NCBI GenBank assembly: GCA_003247135.1
Contig: QKAW01000022.1
Coordinates: 62,001-126,000, forward strand
Direction: 5' to 3'
Source: Spirochaetales bacterium
GTDB taxonomy: Bacteria > Spirochaetota > Spirochaetia > DSM-2461
DNA: 64,000 bases
Part shown: piece by piece, positions 9,298-16,618 of the stretch
Position numbering within the stretch: the first letter of the stretch is position 1
Layout of the letters: each line of letters starts with the position of its first letter
Notes under the pieces: model-generated
What the model was told of the DNA's origin: nothing
Database searches by the model: none
The model's input: only the letters and a program-made list of their open reading frames with translations
Translations under genes and position numbers: made by a program

Positions 9298-9323
9298 TTA
9301 AACAACATAGCGATTTTGTTTAA
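9298..9323 (+). repeat. Inverted repeat in the fhs leader
   Basis: TTAAACAA and TTGTTTAA form a perfect 8-base inverted repeat separated by 10 bases. It overlaps a TATAAT (9293-9298) that is the best -10 candidate for fhs, though no good -35 lies 16-18 bases upstream. It may be an operator or an RNA stem preceding the terminator hairpin just downstream. Confidence 0.4.
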
Positions 9324-9340
9324 ATTTACTCCTTTTTTTG

Positions 9341-9372
9341 AGGATCCTGCTGTTAGCAGGGTCCTTTTTTTT
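9341..9372 (+). terminator. Intrinsic terminator upstream of fhs (attenuator candidate)
   Basis: AGGATCCTGCT and AGCAGGGTCCT form an 11-base-pair stem (one G-T wobble) with a GTT loop, followed by eight T. It faces the same way as fhs and lies 38 bases before its start. The only gene upstream is divergent (hisC), so it must end either a very short leader or a small RNA starting in this 180-base gap. Confidence 0.8.
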
Positions 9373-9410
9373 GTAAAATAAAAAAAGATCGATTAAACAA
9401 GAGGTAATTT

Positions 9411-11165
9411 ATGTCAGTTAGTAGGATTAAGCCGGTACCATGTGATTTGGATATTGCACAATCAGCAGTTATTAAACCCATATCGGAGATAGCAGAAAAA
9501 TTTGGTATTGATAGCAGAGATCTTGTTAATTACGGGAATTATAAAGCAAAAATTAAACTCAGTGCACTTGGAAACAGCAATAATAGTGCAAAATATATAG
9601 ATGTTACAGCGATTACTCCAACTCCACTTGGTGAGGGGAAGACAACAACAACAGTAGGTTTAACTGATGGAATAGCCAAACTTGGTAAAAAAGCAGCCTG
9701 TGCTATTAGGCAACCATCAATGGGCCCGACTTTTGGTATTAAAGGTGGGGCAGCAGGAGGGGGGTACTCTCAGATAGTTCCAATGGAGGATTTTAATCTG
9801 CATTTAACAGGAGATCTTCACGCTATCACCGCTGCTCATAACTTATGTGCTGCTGCAATTGATGCCCGACTACACCATGAATCAAGATGGAGTGATGATT
9901 TCTTTGAAAAAAGAGGAATGAGAAAACTTAACATTGAACCTACTTCAATCTCCTGGAATAGAGTAGTTGATATAAATGACAGATGCCTTAGAAATATAAC
10001 TATTGGAAAAGGTGGGCTAGGGGATGGGCCTATAAGGGAGTCTCACTTTGACATTACAGTTGCCAGTGAATTAATGGCTATCCTTGCACTTACTACTGAC
10101 CTAAAGGATATGAGAGAGAGGATTGGTCGAATAGTTGTTGCAATGGATAAAAACAAAAAACCTGTTACAACTGAGGATCTTGGGGTTGCTGGTGCCATGA
10201 CGGTTTTAATGAAAGATGCAATAGAGCCAAACATTATGCAAACCATGGAAGAGAATCTGGCATTTGTCCATGCCGGTCCCTTTGCAAATATAGCCCACGG
10301 AAATTCATCTATTATTGCTGATAAAATTGCTAGTCAGTACTGTGATTACCTTGTAACAGAGTCAGGTTTTGCTGCAGATATTGGAATGGAGAAATTTTTT
10401 GATATAAAATGCCGGCAAAGTGGTCTTGTACCTGACGCAGTTGTTTTAGTTGCTACTGTTAGGGCTTTAAAAATGCATGGAGGGGGCCCAACTGTTACTC
10501 CTGGACGGGAGATTGACTCTGTTTATAAAGAAGAGAATCTTGAACTACTTGCAGAGGGATGTAAAAATATGGTTGCACATATAAATATTGCAAAGAAATT
10601 TGGCATTCCTGTTGTTGTTGGTATTAATCAGTTCCATACGGATACTGAAGCTGAGTTGGAGCTTGTTAAAAAAATTGCCAGAGATAATGGTGCTTTTGAT
10701 GCAGTTGTAACAAACCATTGGGCTGAAGGTGGTGATGGAGCAGTTGAATTGGCACAATCAGTTGTAAAAGCCTGCGAAGCTGAAAAGAACTTCAAATTCC
10801 TCTATGAGCTTGATCTTTCAATAAAAGAAAAAATAGAAACTCTGGCAAAAGAAGTTTATGGTGCGGATGGAGTAGAGTATTCATCAGAGGCTCTTGAGAA
10901 AATAAAACAGTTTGAGAAGCTTGGTTACGGGAACTTCCCAATTTGCATGGCAAAAAGCCACTTATCACTAAGCCATGACCCAAAACTTAAAAATGTACCT
11001 AAAGGTTTTATCTTCCCTATTACAGATATTAGAGCTAGTGTTGGTGCCGGATTTTTGTACCCACTTGCTGGAGATGTTAGAACAATGCCTGGTTTATCGA
11101 GTCAACCTGCTTATATGAATATTGATATCGATACAGATACTGGAAAGATTACAGGACTTTTTTAA
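9411..11165 (+). CDS. fhs: Formate-tetrahydrofolate ligase
   Basis: Fhs makes 10-formyl-tetrahydrofolate from formate, ATP and THF in one-carbon metabolism; the product also feeds Fmt, encoded at 31.4 kb. The 584-residue protein is slightly longer than the usual 555-560. The ATP loop TPTPLGEGKTTTT, the family block RQPSMGPTFGIKGGAAGGGYSQ (split here only by reading) and ARDNGAFDAVVTNHWAEGG are all present, with C-terminal MPGLSSQPAYMNID. GAGGTAA precedes the ATG. The upstream terminator hairpin suggests control by attenuation. It is followed by a long non-coding stretch. Confidence 0.97.
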   Translation: MSVSRIKPVPCDLDIAQSAVIKPISEIAEKFGIDSRDLVNYGNYKAKIKLSALGNSNNSAKYIDVTAITPTPLGEGKTTTTVGLTDGIAKLGKKAACAIRQPSMGPTFGIKGGAAGGGYSQIVPMEDFNLHLTGDLHAITAAHNLCAAAIDARLHHESRWSDDFFEKRGMRKLNIEPTSISWNRVVDINDRCLRNITIGKGGLGDGPIRESHFDITVASELMAILALTTDLKDMRERIGRIVVAMDKNKKPVTTEDLGVAGAMTVLMKDAIEPNIMQTMEENLAFVHAGPFANIAHGNSSIIADKIASQYCDYLVTESGFAADIGMEKFFDIKCRQSGLVPDAVVLVATVRALKMHGGGPTVTPGREIDSVYKEENLELLAEGCKNMVAHINIAKKFGIPVVVGINQFHTDTEAELELVKKIARDNGAFDAVVTNHWAEGGDGAVELAQSVVKACEAEKNFKFLYELDLSIKEKIETLAKEVYGADGVEYSSEALEKIKQFEKLGYGNFPICMAKSHLSLSHDPKLKNVPKGFIFPITDIRASVGAGFLYPLAGDVRTMPGLSSQPAYMNIDIDTDTGKITGLF

Positions 11166-11460
11166 TGTTTTTTTAACATTTGTGTAACAGAATTTAAATA
11201 TTATAATCGTATTTTTTATGTAACACTTTGGTAATCCAAGGTGTTTAATATAGTATAAAAGATGTAATTAGTTATAATCCTGGTTTTTAAATAGAGTGCA
11301 AACTCCATTAGGGATAAGGCTGGTTAAGAATAAGAGGGTTAATAATTACTTCTTTTATGAATTATCTTATTTATTACATAATATTAATAAGAAGGTAAGA
11401 TTTAATTAATGTAACTATGGTACATTAAGTTAAAGTTTTTTTAACCTCCTTTTATATTTT
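11166..11460 (+). other. Non-coding stretch after fhs, possible small RNA
   Basis: Nothing that looks like a protein gene is visible in this 295-base stretch. It holds a 10-base-pair stem-loop at 11222-11245 (arms AACACTTTGG and CCAAGGTGTT, T-G wobble favouring plus-strand RNA), a small GAGT/ACTC hairpin near 11300, and a weak promoter-like pair TTGTGT-16-TATAAT at 11180-11207. It could be the fhs 3' untranslated region or a separate RNA of about 275 bases ending at the next terminator. Confidence 0.35.
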
Positions 11461-11489
11461 AGGCTCCTTTTTTCAGGAGCCTTTTTTTT
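11461..11489 (+). terminator. Intrinsic terminator
   Basis: AGGCTCCT and AGGAGCCT form a perfect 8-base-pair stem with a TTTTTC loop, followed by eight T (11482-11489). It ends plus-strand transcription coming from fhs or from an RNA in the preceding stretch. The T run overlaps the stop codon of the small convergent gene. Confidence 0.85.
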
Positions 11490-11616
11490 ATTTTTTGTAG
11501 ATTCTTTCAAAAGTTGATAGACTTAAGCTACCAAACCCAAACTCTCTTTCATTTACTTTTGCCATTTTCTCTAGATAATTCATTAGACGATTTTTAATTT
11601 TTTTTCCTTTGTTCAT
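11488..11616 (-). CDS. Small protein of 42 residues
   Basis: A short open frame with an ATG preceded 8 bases upstream by a good GGAGAG ribosome site. The product begins MNKGKKIKNRLMNYLEKMAK and has a basic N-terminus, an amphipathic helix and a Gly/Ser-containing tail (FGFGSLSLSTFERIYKK). No membrane segment or known family is recognised. It lies 150 bases downstream of the proposed minus-strand RNA and its stop lies in the T run of the opposing terminator. The ribosome site and sensible composition support it; conservation was not tested. Confidence 0.55.
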   Translation of the reverse strand: MNKGKKIKNRLMNYLEKMAKVNEREFGFGSLSLSTFERIYKK

Positions 11617-11764
11617 ACTATTACTCTCCATTAGATATTTATTTATCTATTAATAGTATATTATTTATCTATAAAAATGTATATATAAAAAAATAAATTT
11701 TCTTCGGGAATTTGTATTTTTTTATCGATTAATCAGTTTTGAAATTATTAATAATAGGCTTATA

Positions 11765-11976
11765 AAAGAGTAAACCCCGGTTCAGGCAAAACCAGGGTTC
11801 ATATAATCCAACCGGAAATGAGCATCGTTTGGGAGGGAAACTCACTTCCAGTTTAATCATTATCATCAGGCAAATAAGACAATGACTTAAGCAACACTTA
11901 TATCACTTTGGAGGGGATACTTTGTATTACAATTTTATTATCGGTGGTGAGTTTATGAACTTTAGCAAAATTATAA
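11765..11976 (-). ncRNA. Candidate structured RNA with three hairpins
   Basis: Three stem-loops follow each other: arms 11855-11864/11878-11888, 11810-11822/11841-11853, and a terminator-like stem 11773-11777+11779-11782/11790-11799 followed on the minus strand by TTACTCTTTTATA. Each stem has one or two positions that are A-C mismatches on the plus strand but G-U pairs on the minus strand, four in all, so the minus strand is the transcribed one. Possible -10 hexamers TATAAT lie at 11983-11988 and 11970-11975. No open frame is present. I do not recognise an Rfam family. Confidence 0.5.
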
Positions 11977-12027
11977 AAAAAAATTATAAATATTTTTTAT
12001 AGTCTGTAACTATGATATTCTACACCT

Positions 12028-13806
12028 ATGTATAGAGAAGAAAGACTGAAAAAATTAAGAGAAAAAATGAAACTGAGTGGAGTTAAGGCTGTAATAATTC
12101 CGTCATCAGACCCTCATAACAGTGAGTATATTCACCCTCACTGGCAAGCCAGAAAGTGGTTTTCCGGTTTCGGAGGAAGTGCCGGGACCCTTGTTGTTAC
12201 CTTGGAAGAGTCAGGTTTATGGACTGACTTCCGGTACTATATTGAAGCTGAAGAGAGTCTTAAAGGTTCTGAAATTAAATTATTCAGAGATGGACTACCT
12301 GGAGTACTAACTGTTTCTGAGTTTCTTTTGGAGAGATGTAACCATGGTGATGTTGTAGCTTTTGATGGAACCTTAATTTCTACAAAGGATTATAAGGATT
12401 ATAAAATTAAGTTTTCCAATAAGGGAGTTATGATAGATCATAATTTTAATCCAGTTGAAGGTTTATGGATTGACAGGCCGGAAGGATCAAATACTAAGCT
12501 GTATGAACTGGATACGACCTATACCGGGGAGAGTAGAGAGAGTAAACTAGGCAGAGTCCGGGAAATTATGAAACAAAAAAAGGCTGATTATTATGTAATC
12601 TCATCCTTGGCTGATATTGCCTGGCTTTTAAATATTAGAGGTGGTGATATTGATTTTACTCCAGTAATTCAGGCTTATCTGGTGGTTAATACAAGTAGAT
12701 CAATTCTTTTTATAGATGGAAGCAAAGTTGAAGCTGAAATCTCAACTAAACTTGAATTAAGCGGTGTTTATTTAAAAGAGTATGATTCAATATCAGAATA
12801 TATAAAAAATATCTCCAGTGATATGACTGTTCTTTATATGCCTGAGTCATTAAATTGTTATCTTTCAGGTCTAATCCATAATGATGTAAAGGTTTTACAG
12901 GAGAACAATATTACTGCTGACTTAAAAGCTATAAAAAACTCAACTGAAATTTCAAACATAAAAATAGCAATGGAGAAAGATGGTGTAGCTCTTGTCCGTT
13001 TTTTTAAAATGGTTTTTGAAAATTATAGAAATGGGGAATTTACAGAGTTCTCCTTAGGTCAGAAACTTAGGGAGTTTCGACTTGGAATTGATGGCTGTAT
13101 AGATGAAAGTTTTGCTCCCATAGTAGGTTTTACCAGTAATGGTGCTTTATGTCATTATAAGGCTGAAGATGGAAAATCCAAAAGAATCGCCGGTGACGGT
13201 CTGCTTCTAATCGATTCTGGGGGGCAGTATCTCTATGGAACTACTGATATAACCAGAACAGTGTCCCTGGGAAGACCTACAGTAGAACAAATCCTTCACT
13301 ATACACTTGTTCTTAAAGGTCATATTAGACTTGCAATGGCAAAATATCCAGAGGGAACAACTGGTGGACAGCTGGATATTTTAGCAAGGGAAGCATTATG
13401 GAACAGGGGATTAAATTACGGTCATGGTACAGGCCATGGTGTTGGGTATTTCCTGGGGGTTCATGAAGGGCCTCAAAATATCTCTTCAAAAAGTTTTAAA
13501 GTTCCTTTAAAACCTGGAATGATAACATCTAATGAACCTGGGTTATATATTGAGGGAAAACATGGTATTAGACTGGAGAATCTGGTTTTAACTAAAGAGT
13601 GGATGGATGGTTTATATCAGAAATTCTTCTGTTTTGAAACTTTAACTCTTTTTCCCTTTGAGATTGATTTAATTGATCCTGAACTACTAACAGAAGAGGA
13701 GATTCAGTGGATTAATAGTTATCATAGTGAAGTTTTAAATCGTTTAACACCATTTCTTGACTCTGAAGAATTAAAGTGGCTGGAAGAGAAGTGTCGTGAA
13801 ATATAG
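12028..13806 (+). CDS. Xaa-Pro aminopeptidase (three-domain form)
   Basis: A 592-residue M24B peptidase that removes the N-terminal residue before proline. Two creatinase-like N-terminal domains (about residues 1-290) precede the pita-bread catalytic domain (about 300-530) and the C-terminal helix region of the long eukaryotic-type aminopeptidase P. The metal ligands are visible in order: LLIDSGGQYLYGTTDITRT (two Asp), GHGTGHGVG (His), SNEPG (Glu) and IRLENL (Glu). No signal peptide, so cytoplasmic. There is no clear ribosome site; TATGAT lies 11 bases before the ATG. The stop overlaps the next gene by 11 bases. Confidence 0.93.
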   Translation: MYREERLKKLREKMKLSGVKAVIIPSSDPHNSEYIHPHWQARKWFSGFGGSAGTLVVTLEESGLWTDFRYYIEAEESLKGSEIKLFRDGLPGVLTVSEFLLERCNHGDVVAFDGTLISTKDYKDYKIKFSNKGVMIDHNFNPVEGLWIDRPEGSNTKLYELDTTYTGESRESKLGRVREIMKQKKADYYVISSLADIAWLLNIRGGDIDFTPVIQAYLVVNTSRSILFIDGSKVEAEISTKLELSGVYLKEYDSISEYIKNISSDMTVLYMPESLNCYLSGLIHNDVKVLQENNITADLKAIKNSTEISNIKIAMEKDGVALVRFFKMVFENYRNGEFTEFSLGQKLREFRLGIDGCIDESFAPIVGFTSNGALCHYKAEDGKSKRIAGDGLLLIDSGGQYLYGTTDITRTVSLGRPTVEQILHYTLVLKGHIRLAMAKYPEGTTGGQLDILAREALWNRGLNYGHGTGHGVGYFLGVHEGPQNISSKSFKVPLKPGMITSNEPGLYIEGKHGIRLENLVLTKEWMDGLYQKFFCFETLTLFPFEIDLIDPELLTEEEIQWINSYHSEVLNRLTPFLDSEELKWLEEKCREI

Positions 13807-14701
13807 GATTCCATCCTGGACTCTTACTTTTATAGCTTGTACTCTATGGTCAACTGCATTTGTAGGGGTAAAATATGCACTTACCTTTGCTCCACCTATT
13901 TTTATTGCCGGTATCAGGTTTATGCTTGCCGGGGTTGTACTTATTCCTTTCGCCGGCTTTAAAGGGTATTTGCATGAGTTTAAAAAACACTACAGGATTA
14001 TCCTTCTTGTAGGCTTTCTTCAGACTTTTTTAGTCTATTTTTTCTATTTTATGGCTTTAACTAGAATAAAGGCATCCACTGCCTCATCTTTAATTGGTTT
14101 AGGTCCAATGATCGGAGCCATAATGGGGCACATTTTTGTTAAGAATGATAATTTTACAAAAAGAAAAATTTTTAGTTTTATCCTTGGTGTTATTGGGGTT
14201 ACTCTGGTTTCATTAAGTGGTGGTAAAAATGGATCACTTCCTGAGATGAAGGAAATTATTGGTATAATTCTCTTTATCATTAATCAGATAGGTGGAGGTT
14301 TTAGTAATGTTTTTGTTTTAAGGTATAAAAGTGATATAAAATCCGGAGTCTTAACATCGGCACAGCTCTTTATTGGTGGGTTTATGCTTTTTGTTTTGTC
14401 ATTTTTTATGTATGACAATTTAACATTTGTATATCCCGTAAAATTCTACATTGCTCTTGGTTGGCTGGTTTTTGTCTCAGCAACAGGGTTTTCACTGTGG
14501 TACCATCTGCTTTCAACAAGAAAAGAGAGTTTAATATCCATGAATATATGGAAATTTGTTATGCCTGTAGTCGGAGGATTATTGGGATGGATTATTATGC
14601 CAAATGACTCCCCAACAGTAAAGGCTGTTCTGGGTATGTTGATAGTAGCCCTGTCTATATTTATCTACTATATAAAACCCAGAAACAGTAACAGATTATG
14701 A
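13796..14701 (+). CDS. EamA/DMT-family membrane transporter
   Basis: A 301-residue protein with ten hydrophobic segments arranged as two EamA repeats (first around SWTLTFIACTLWSTAFVGVK, second after about residue 150), typical of drug/metabolite exporters such as RhaT- or YdcZ-like proteins. The substrate cannot be predicted. The start codon is GTG, 11 bases inside the aminopeptidase gene, with an AAGAGAAG site upstream, so it is translationally coupled to it. The 3' end overlaps the convergent sulfatase maturase by 6 bases. Confidence 0.88.
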   Translation: MKYRIPSWTLTFIACTLWSTAFVGVKYALTFAPPIFIAGIRFMLAGVVLIPFAGFKGYLHEFKKHYRIILLVGFLQTFLVYFFYFMALTRIKASTASSLIGLGPMIGAIMGHIFVKNDNFTKRKIFSFILGVIGVTLVSLSGGKNGSLPEMKEIIGIILFIINQIGGGFSNVFVLRYKSDIKSGVLTSAQLFIGGFMLFVLSFFMYDNLTFVYPVKFYIALGWLVFVSATGFSLWYHLLSTRKESLISMNIWKFVMPVVGGLLGWIIMPNDSPTVKAVLGMLIVALSIFIYYIKPRNSNRL

Positions 14702-15937
14702 ACCGCAGCAGTTTTTAAATTTTTTACCGCTTAGACAGGGACATGGATCGTTTCTTTGCACATCCGGTTTCTGTCTGAATTTTAAAAATTTTCTAAACTC
14801 TGCAACAGGAGTTCTGTTCTTCAATGCAGAAGCCATTGCTGCAAAGTATGGCTCTGTATGCTCATAAAACTTATAATATCCCTGACAAAGAAAATTTACA
14901 CCATTCTCCAGTCTGTCTTTAGGGCAGGCTCCATAACATAATGGTAGATAACGGCAGGATAAACACTTGGGAGGCAGAGTGTCATATTTATCATTACCAA
15001 ACTTAATCTGTTCCGGGCTGAAAACAAGATCTTTAATATTGTCAGTAAAGATATTACCAAGATAGTGTTTTTTATCAACAAAGTGGTCACAACTGTATAG
15101 AGCTCCATTATGCTCCATTGCAAGGGCTGTTCCGCAGGTTTTTGCATTTACACATAGAGATGCAGGGTAACCGACATATATTCCCAATAGCATGTCAAAG
15201 TGATTAATAAAGATTTTACCAATATCATCAATTGCCCATAGATCAAAAATTTGATTCATAAATTTTGCAAAATCTTCAGGAAGCACACTTCTTTTAGAAA
15301 CACCATTTTCAGTTGTATTGTCCCACTCTACAATAGGTATAAACTGCAGATATGTAGATCCTATACTTTTTAGAAATTCGTAAACCTCTTTAGGGTGTTG
15401 GCTATTATCCCTTTGTACTACTGTTAATGTATTAAAATCCACACTATATTTTTTTAATATTTCAAGACCTGTAATAACATCTTTAAAACTGCCAAAACCA
15501 GCTTTATCTTTTCTGTACTTATTATGAATAGCCTCGGGGCCATCGATACTAACACCTACTAAAAAGTTATTTTCCTTAAAAAAAATAGCCATTTCATCGG
15601 TAATTAGAGTTGCATTGGTCTGAACAGCGTTTTGAACCTTCATCCCTTTAAAAGCATATTTCTTTTGAAGCTCAACTGCTCTTTTAAAAAATTTGAGACC
15701 CATAATTGTTGGCTCACCACCTTGCCAGGCAAATGTTACTTCATTAAAATCCTTGTGAGCTTCGATATACTTTTGGGTGAATAATTCAAGACCCTCATCA
15801 CTTATTTTGAACTCTTTTTTCTCTTTATGGTCAAATAGCTTCTCTTTTTTTAAATAGAAACAGTAATCACAATCTAGATTACAGATAGGTCCGATAGGTT
15901 TTGTCATTATATGAAAAGGTCTGTTGTTTATGTTCAT
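14696..15937 (-). CDS. Anaerobic sulfatase maturase, radical SAM, with SEC-C tail
   Basis: This radical SAM enzyme oxidises the active-site Cys (or Ser) of sulfatases to formylglycine without oxygen. Cys19, Cys23 and Cys26 (CNLDCDYC) bind the SAM 4Fe-4S cluster. A cysteine-rich C-terminal part (CGTALAMEHNGALYSCDHF, CLSCRYLPLCYGACPKDR) is the SPASM region for two further clusters. The last 20 residues (NDPCPCLSGKKFKNCCGS) are a SEC-C zinc motif, also seen in other maturases. Length 413 fits. Its likely clients are the Cys-type sulfatases at 22.7 and 61.8 kb. No Shine-Dalgarno is visible; a TATAAA lies about 10 bases upstream of the ATG. Confidence 0.93.
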   Translation of the reverse strand: MNINNRPFHIMTKPIGPICNLDCDYCFYLKKEKLFDHKEKKEFKISDEGLELFTQKYIEAHKDFNEVTFAWQGGEPTIMGLKFFKRAVELQKKYAFKGMKVQNAVQTNATLITDEMAIFFKENNFLVGVSIDGPEAIHNKYRKDKAGFGSFKDVITGLEILKKYSVDFNTLTVVQRDNSQHPKEVYEFLKSIGSTYLQFIPIVEWDNTTENGVSKRSVLPEDFAKFMNQIFDLWAIDDIGKIFINHFDMLLGIYVGYPASLCVNAKTCGTALAMEHNGALYSCDHFVDKKHYLGNIFTDNIKDLVFSPEQIKFGNDKYDTLPPKCLSCRYLPLCYGACPKDRLENGVNFLCQGYYKFYEHTEPYFAAMASALKNRTPVAEFRKFLKFRQKPDVQRNDPCPCLSGKKFKNCCGS

Positions 15938-15980
15938 TTAATAAGTTTATATGACTATTAGATATGATTTCAATTGTTTA

Positions 15981-16016
15981 TAATAATAAAAGGGCTAAAA
16001 TAGTTTATTTAGCCCT
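15981..16016 (-). terminator. Intrinsic terminator of tpx
   Basis: AGGGCTAAA and TTTAGCCCT form a perfect 9-base-pair stem with an 8-base loop. On the minus strand the hairpin is followed by TTTATTATTA. It begins 9 bases after the tpx stop codon and so ends that transcript. Confidence 0.75.
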
Positions 16017-16024
16017 ATTTAAAT

Positions 16025-16522
16025 TTACAGAACTGCTAAAGCACTGTCATAGTTCGGTTCGTTTACTGTTTCGGATACCAGTTCTGTATATAATACTTTA
16101 CCCTCTGTATCCAGAACAACAACGGATCTTGCAAGTAGGCCTACCAGAGGACCAGTTGCGAAATCAACACCATAGTCCTTTCCAAAATTTGAATCACGGA
16201 AGTTTGATGCTGTTGTTACATTCTCAATACCCTCTGCTACACAGAATCTCCCTGCTGCAAATGGTAGATCAGCTGATATACATAATACTACAGTGTTCTC
16301 AAGTGAGGCTGCTTTTTTATTAAATGCTCTAACTGATGCAGCACAAGTTCCTGTATCCAGTGAAGGGAAAATGTTTAATACAACTCTCTTTCCCTTATAA
16401 TCAGCAAGTGTTGTATCGGATAAATCCTGTTTTACTAGTTTAAAATCAGGTGCTTTGCTTCCAACAGCCGGTAAATTCCCAACAGTCTCTATTACGTTTC
16501 CTTCTAATGTTACTTTTGCCAT
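16025..16522 (-). CDS. tpx: Thiol peroxidase
   Basis: Tpx is an atypical two-cysteine peroxiredoxin that reduces hydrogen and alkyl peroxides using thioredoxin. The 165 residues match the family exactly. The peroxidatic Cys60 lies in [17 protein letters not shown] and the resolving Cys94 in FAAGRFC. The start has an AGAGG ribosome site. It is a single-gene transcript with its own promoter and terminator. A 7-1-7 inverted repeat upstream may be a peroxide-regulator site. It gives an anaerobe defence against peroxide. Confidence 0.96.
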   Translation of the reverse strand: MAKVTLEGNVIETVGNLPAVGSKAPDFKLVKQDLSDTTLADYKGKRVVLNIFPSLDTGTCAASVRAFNKKAASLENTVVLCISADLPFAAGRFCVAEGIENVTTASNFRDSNFGKDYGVDFATGPLVGLLARSVVVLDTEGKVLYTELVSETVNEPNYDSALAVL

Positions 16523-16543
16523 TTATATTACCTCTTATTCAAT

Positions 16544-16574
16544 ATTATATGTTATTTACTTTTTAAAGATACAA
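16544..16574 (-). promoter_or_regulatory. tpx promoter candidate
   Basis: On the minus strand a perfect TATAAT (16549-16544) lies 21 bases before the tpx start codon and 9 bases before its AGAGG ribosome site. TTGTAT (16574-16569) is the best -35, with a rather long 19-base spacer. Confidence 0.5.
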
Positions 16575-16594
16575 TAAAAAAAATATAATGTAAA

Positions 16595-16609
16595 TAGTAA
16601 TAATTACTA
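16595..16609. promoter_or_regulatory. PerR/Fur-like 7-1-7 inverted repeat upstream of tpx
   Basis: TAGTAAT-A-ATTACTA is a perfect 7-1-7 palindrome. It matches 10 of the 14 defined arm positions of the Bacillus PerR box (TTATAAT-N-ATTATAA). It lies about 20 bases upstream of the tpx -35 candidate and just after the stop of the cyclase gene. Control by a PerR-like peroxide sensor is an inference; no such regulator is encoded in the window. Confidence 0.4.
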
Positions 16610-16618
16610 ATAAGCTGA

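Noticed and set aside
9231-9410. ZTP (pfl) riboswitch upstream of fhs
   Set aside because: The leader before the terminator is too short and its conserved motifs are absent.
11765-11976. Assignment to 6S RNA, tmRNA, RNase P RNA, or a glycine or TPP riboswitch
   Set aside because: None of the diagnostic sequence blocks of these RNAs could be found, so only a structural description is given.
15964-16323. 119-codon plus-strand open frame opposite tpx
   Set aside because: It runs through the tpx terminator and opposes the conserved Tpx sequence.
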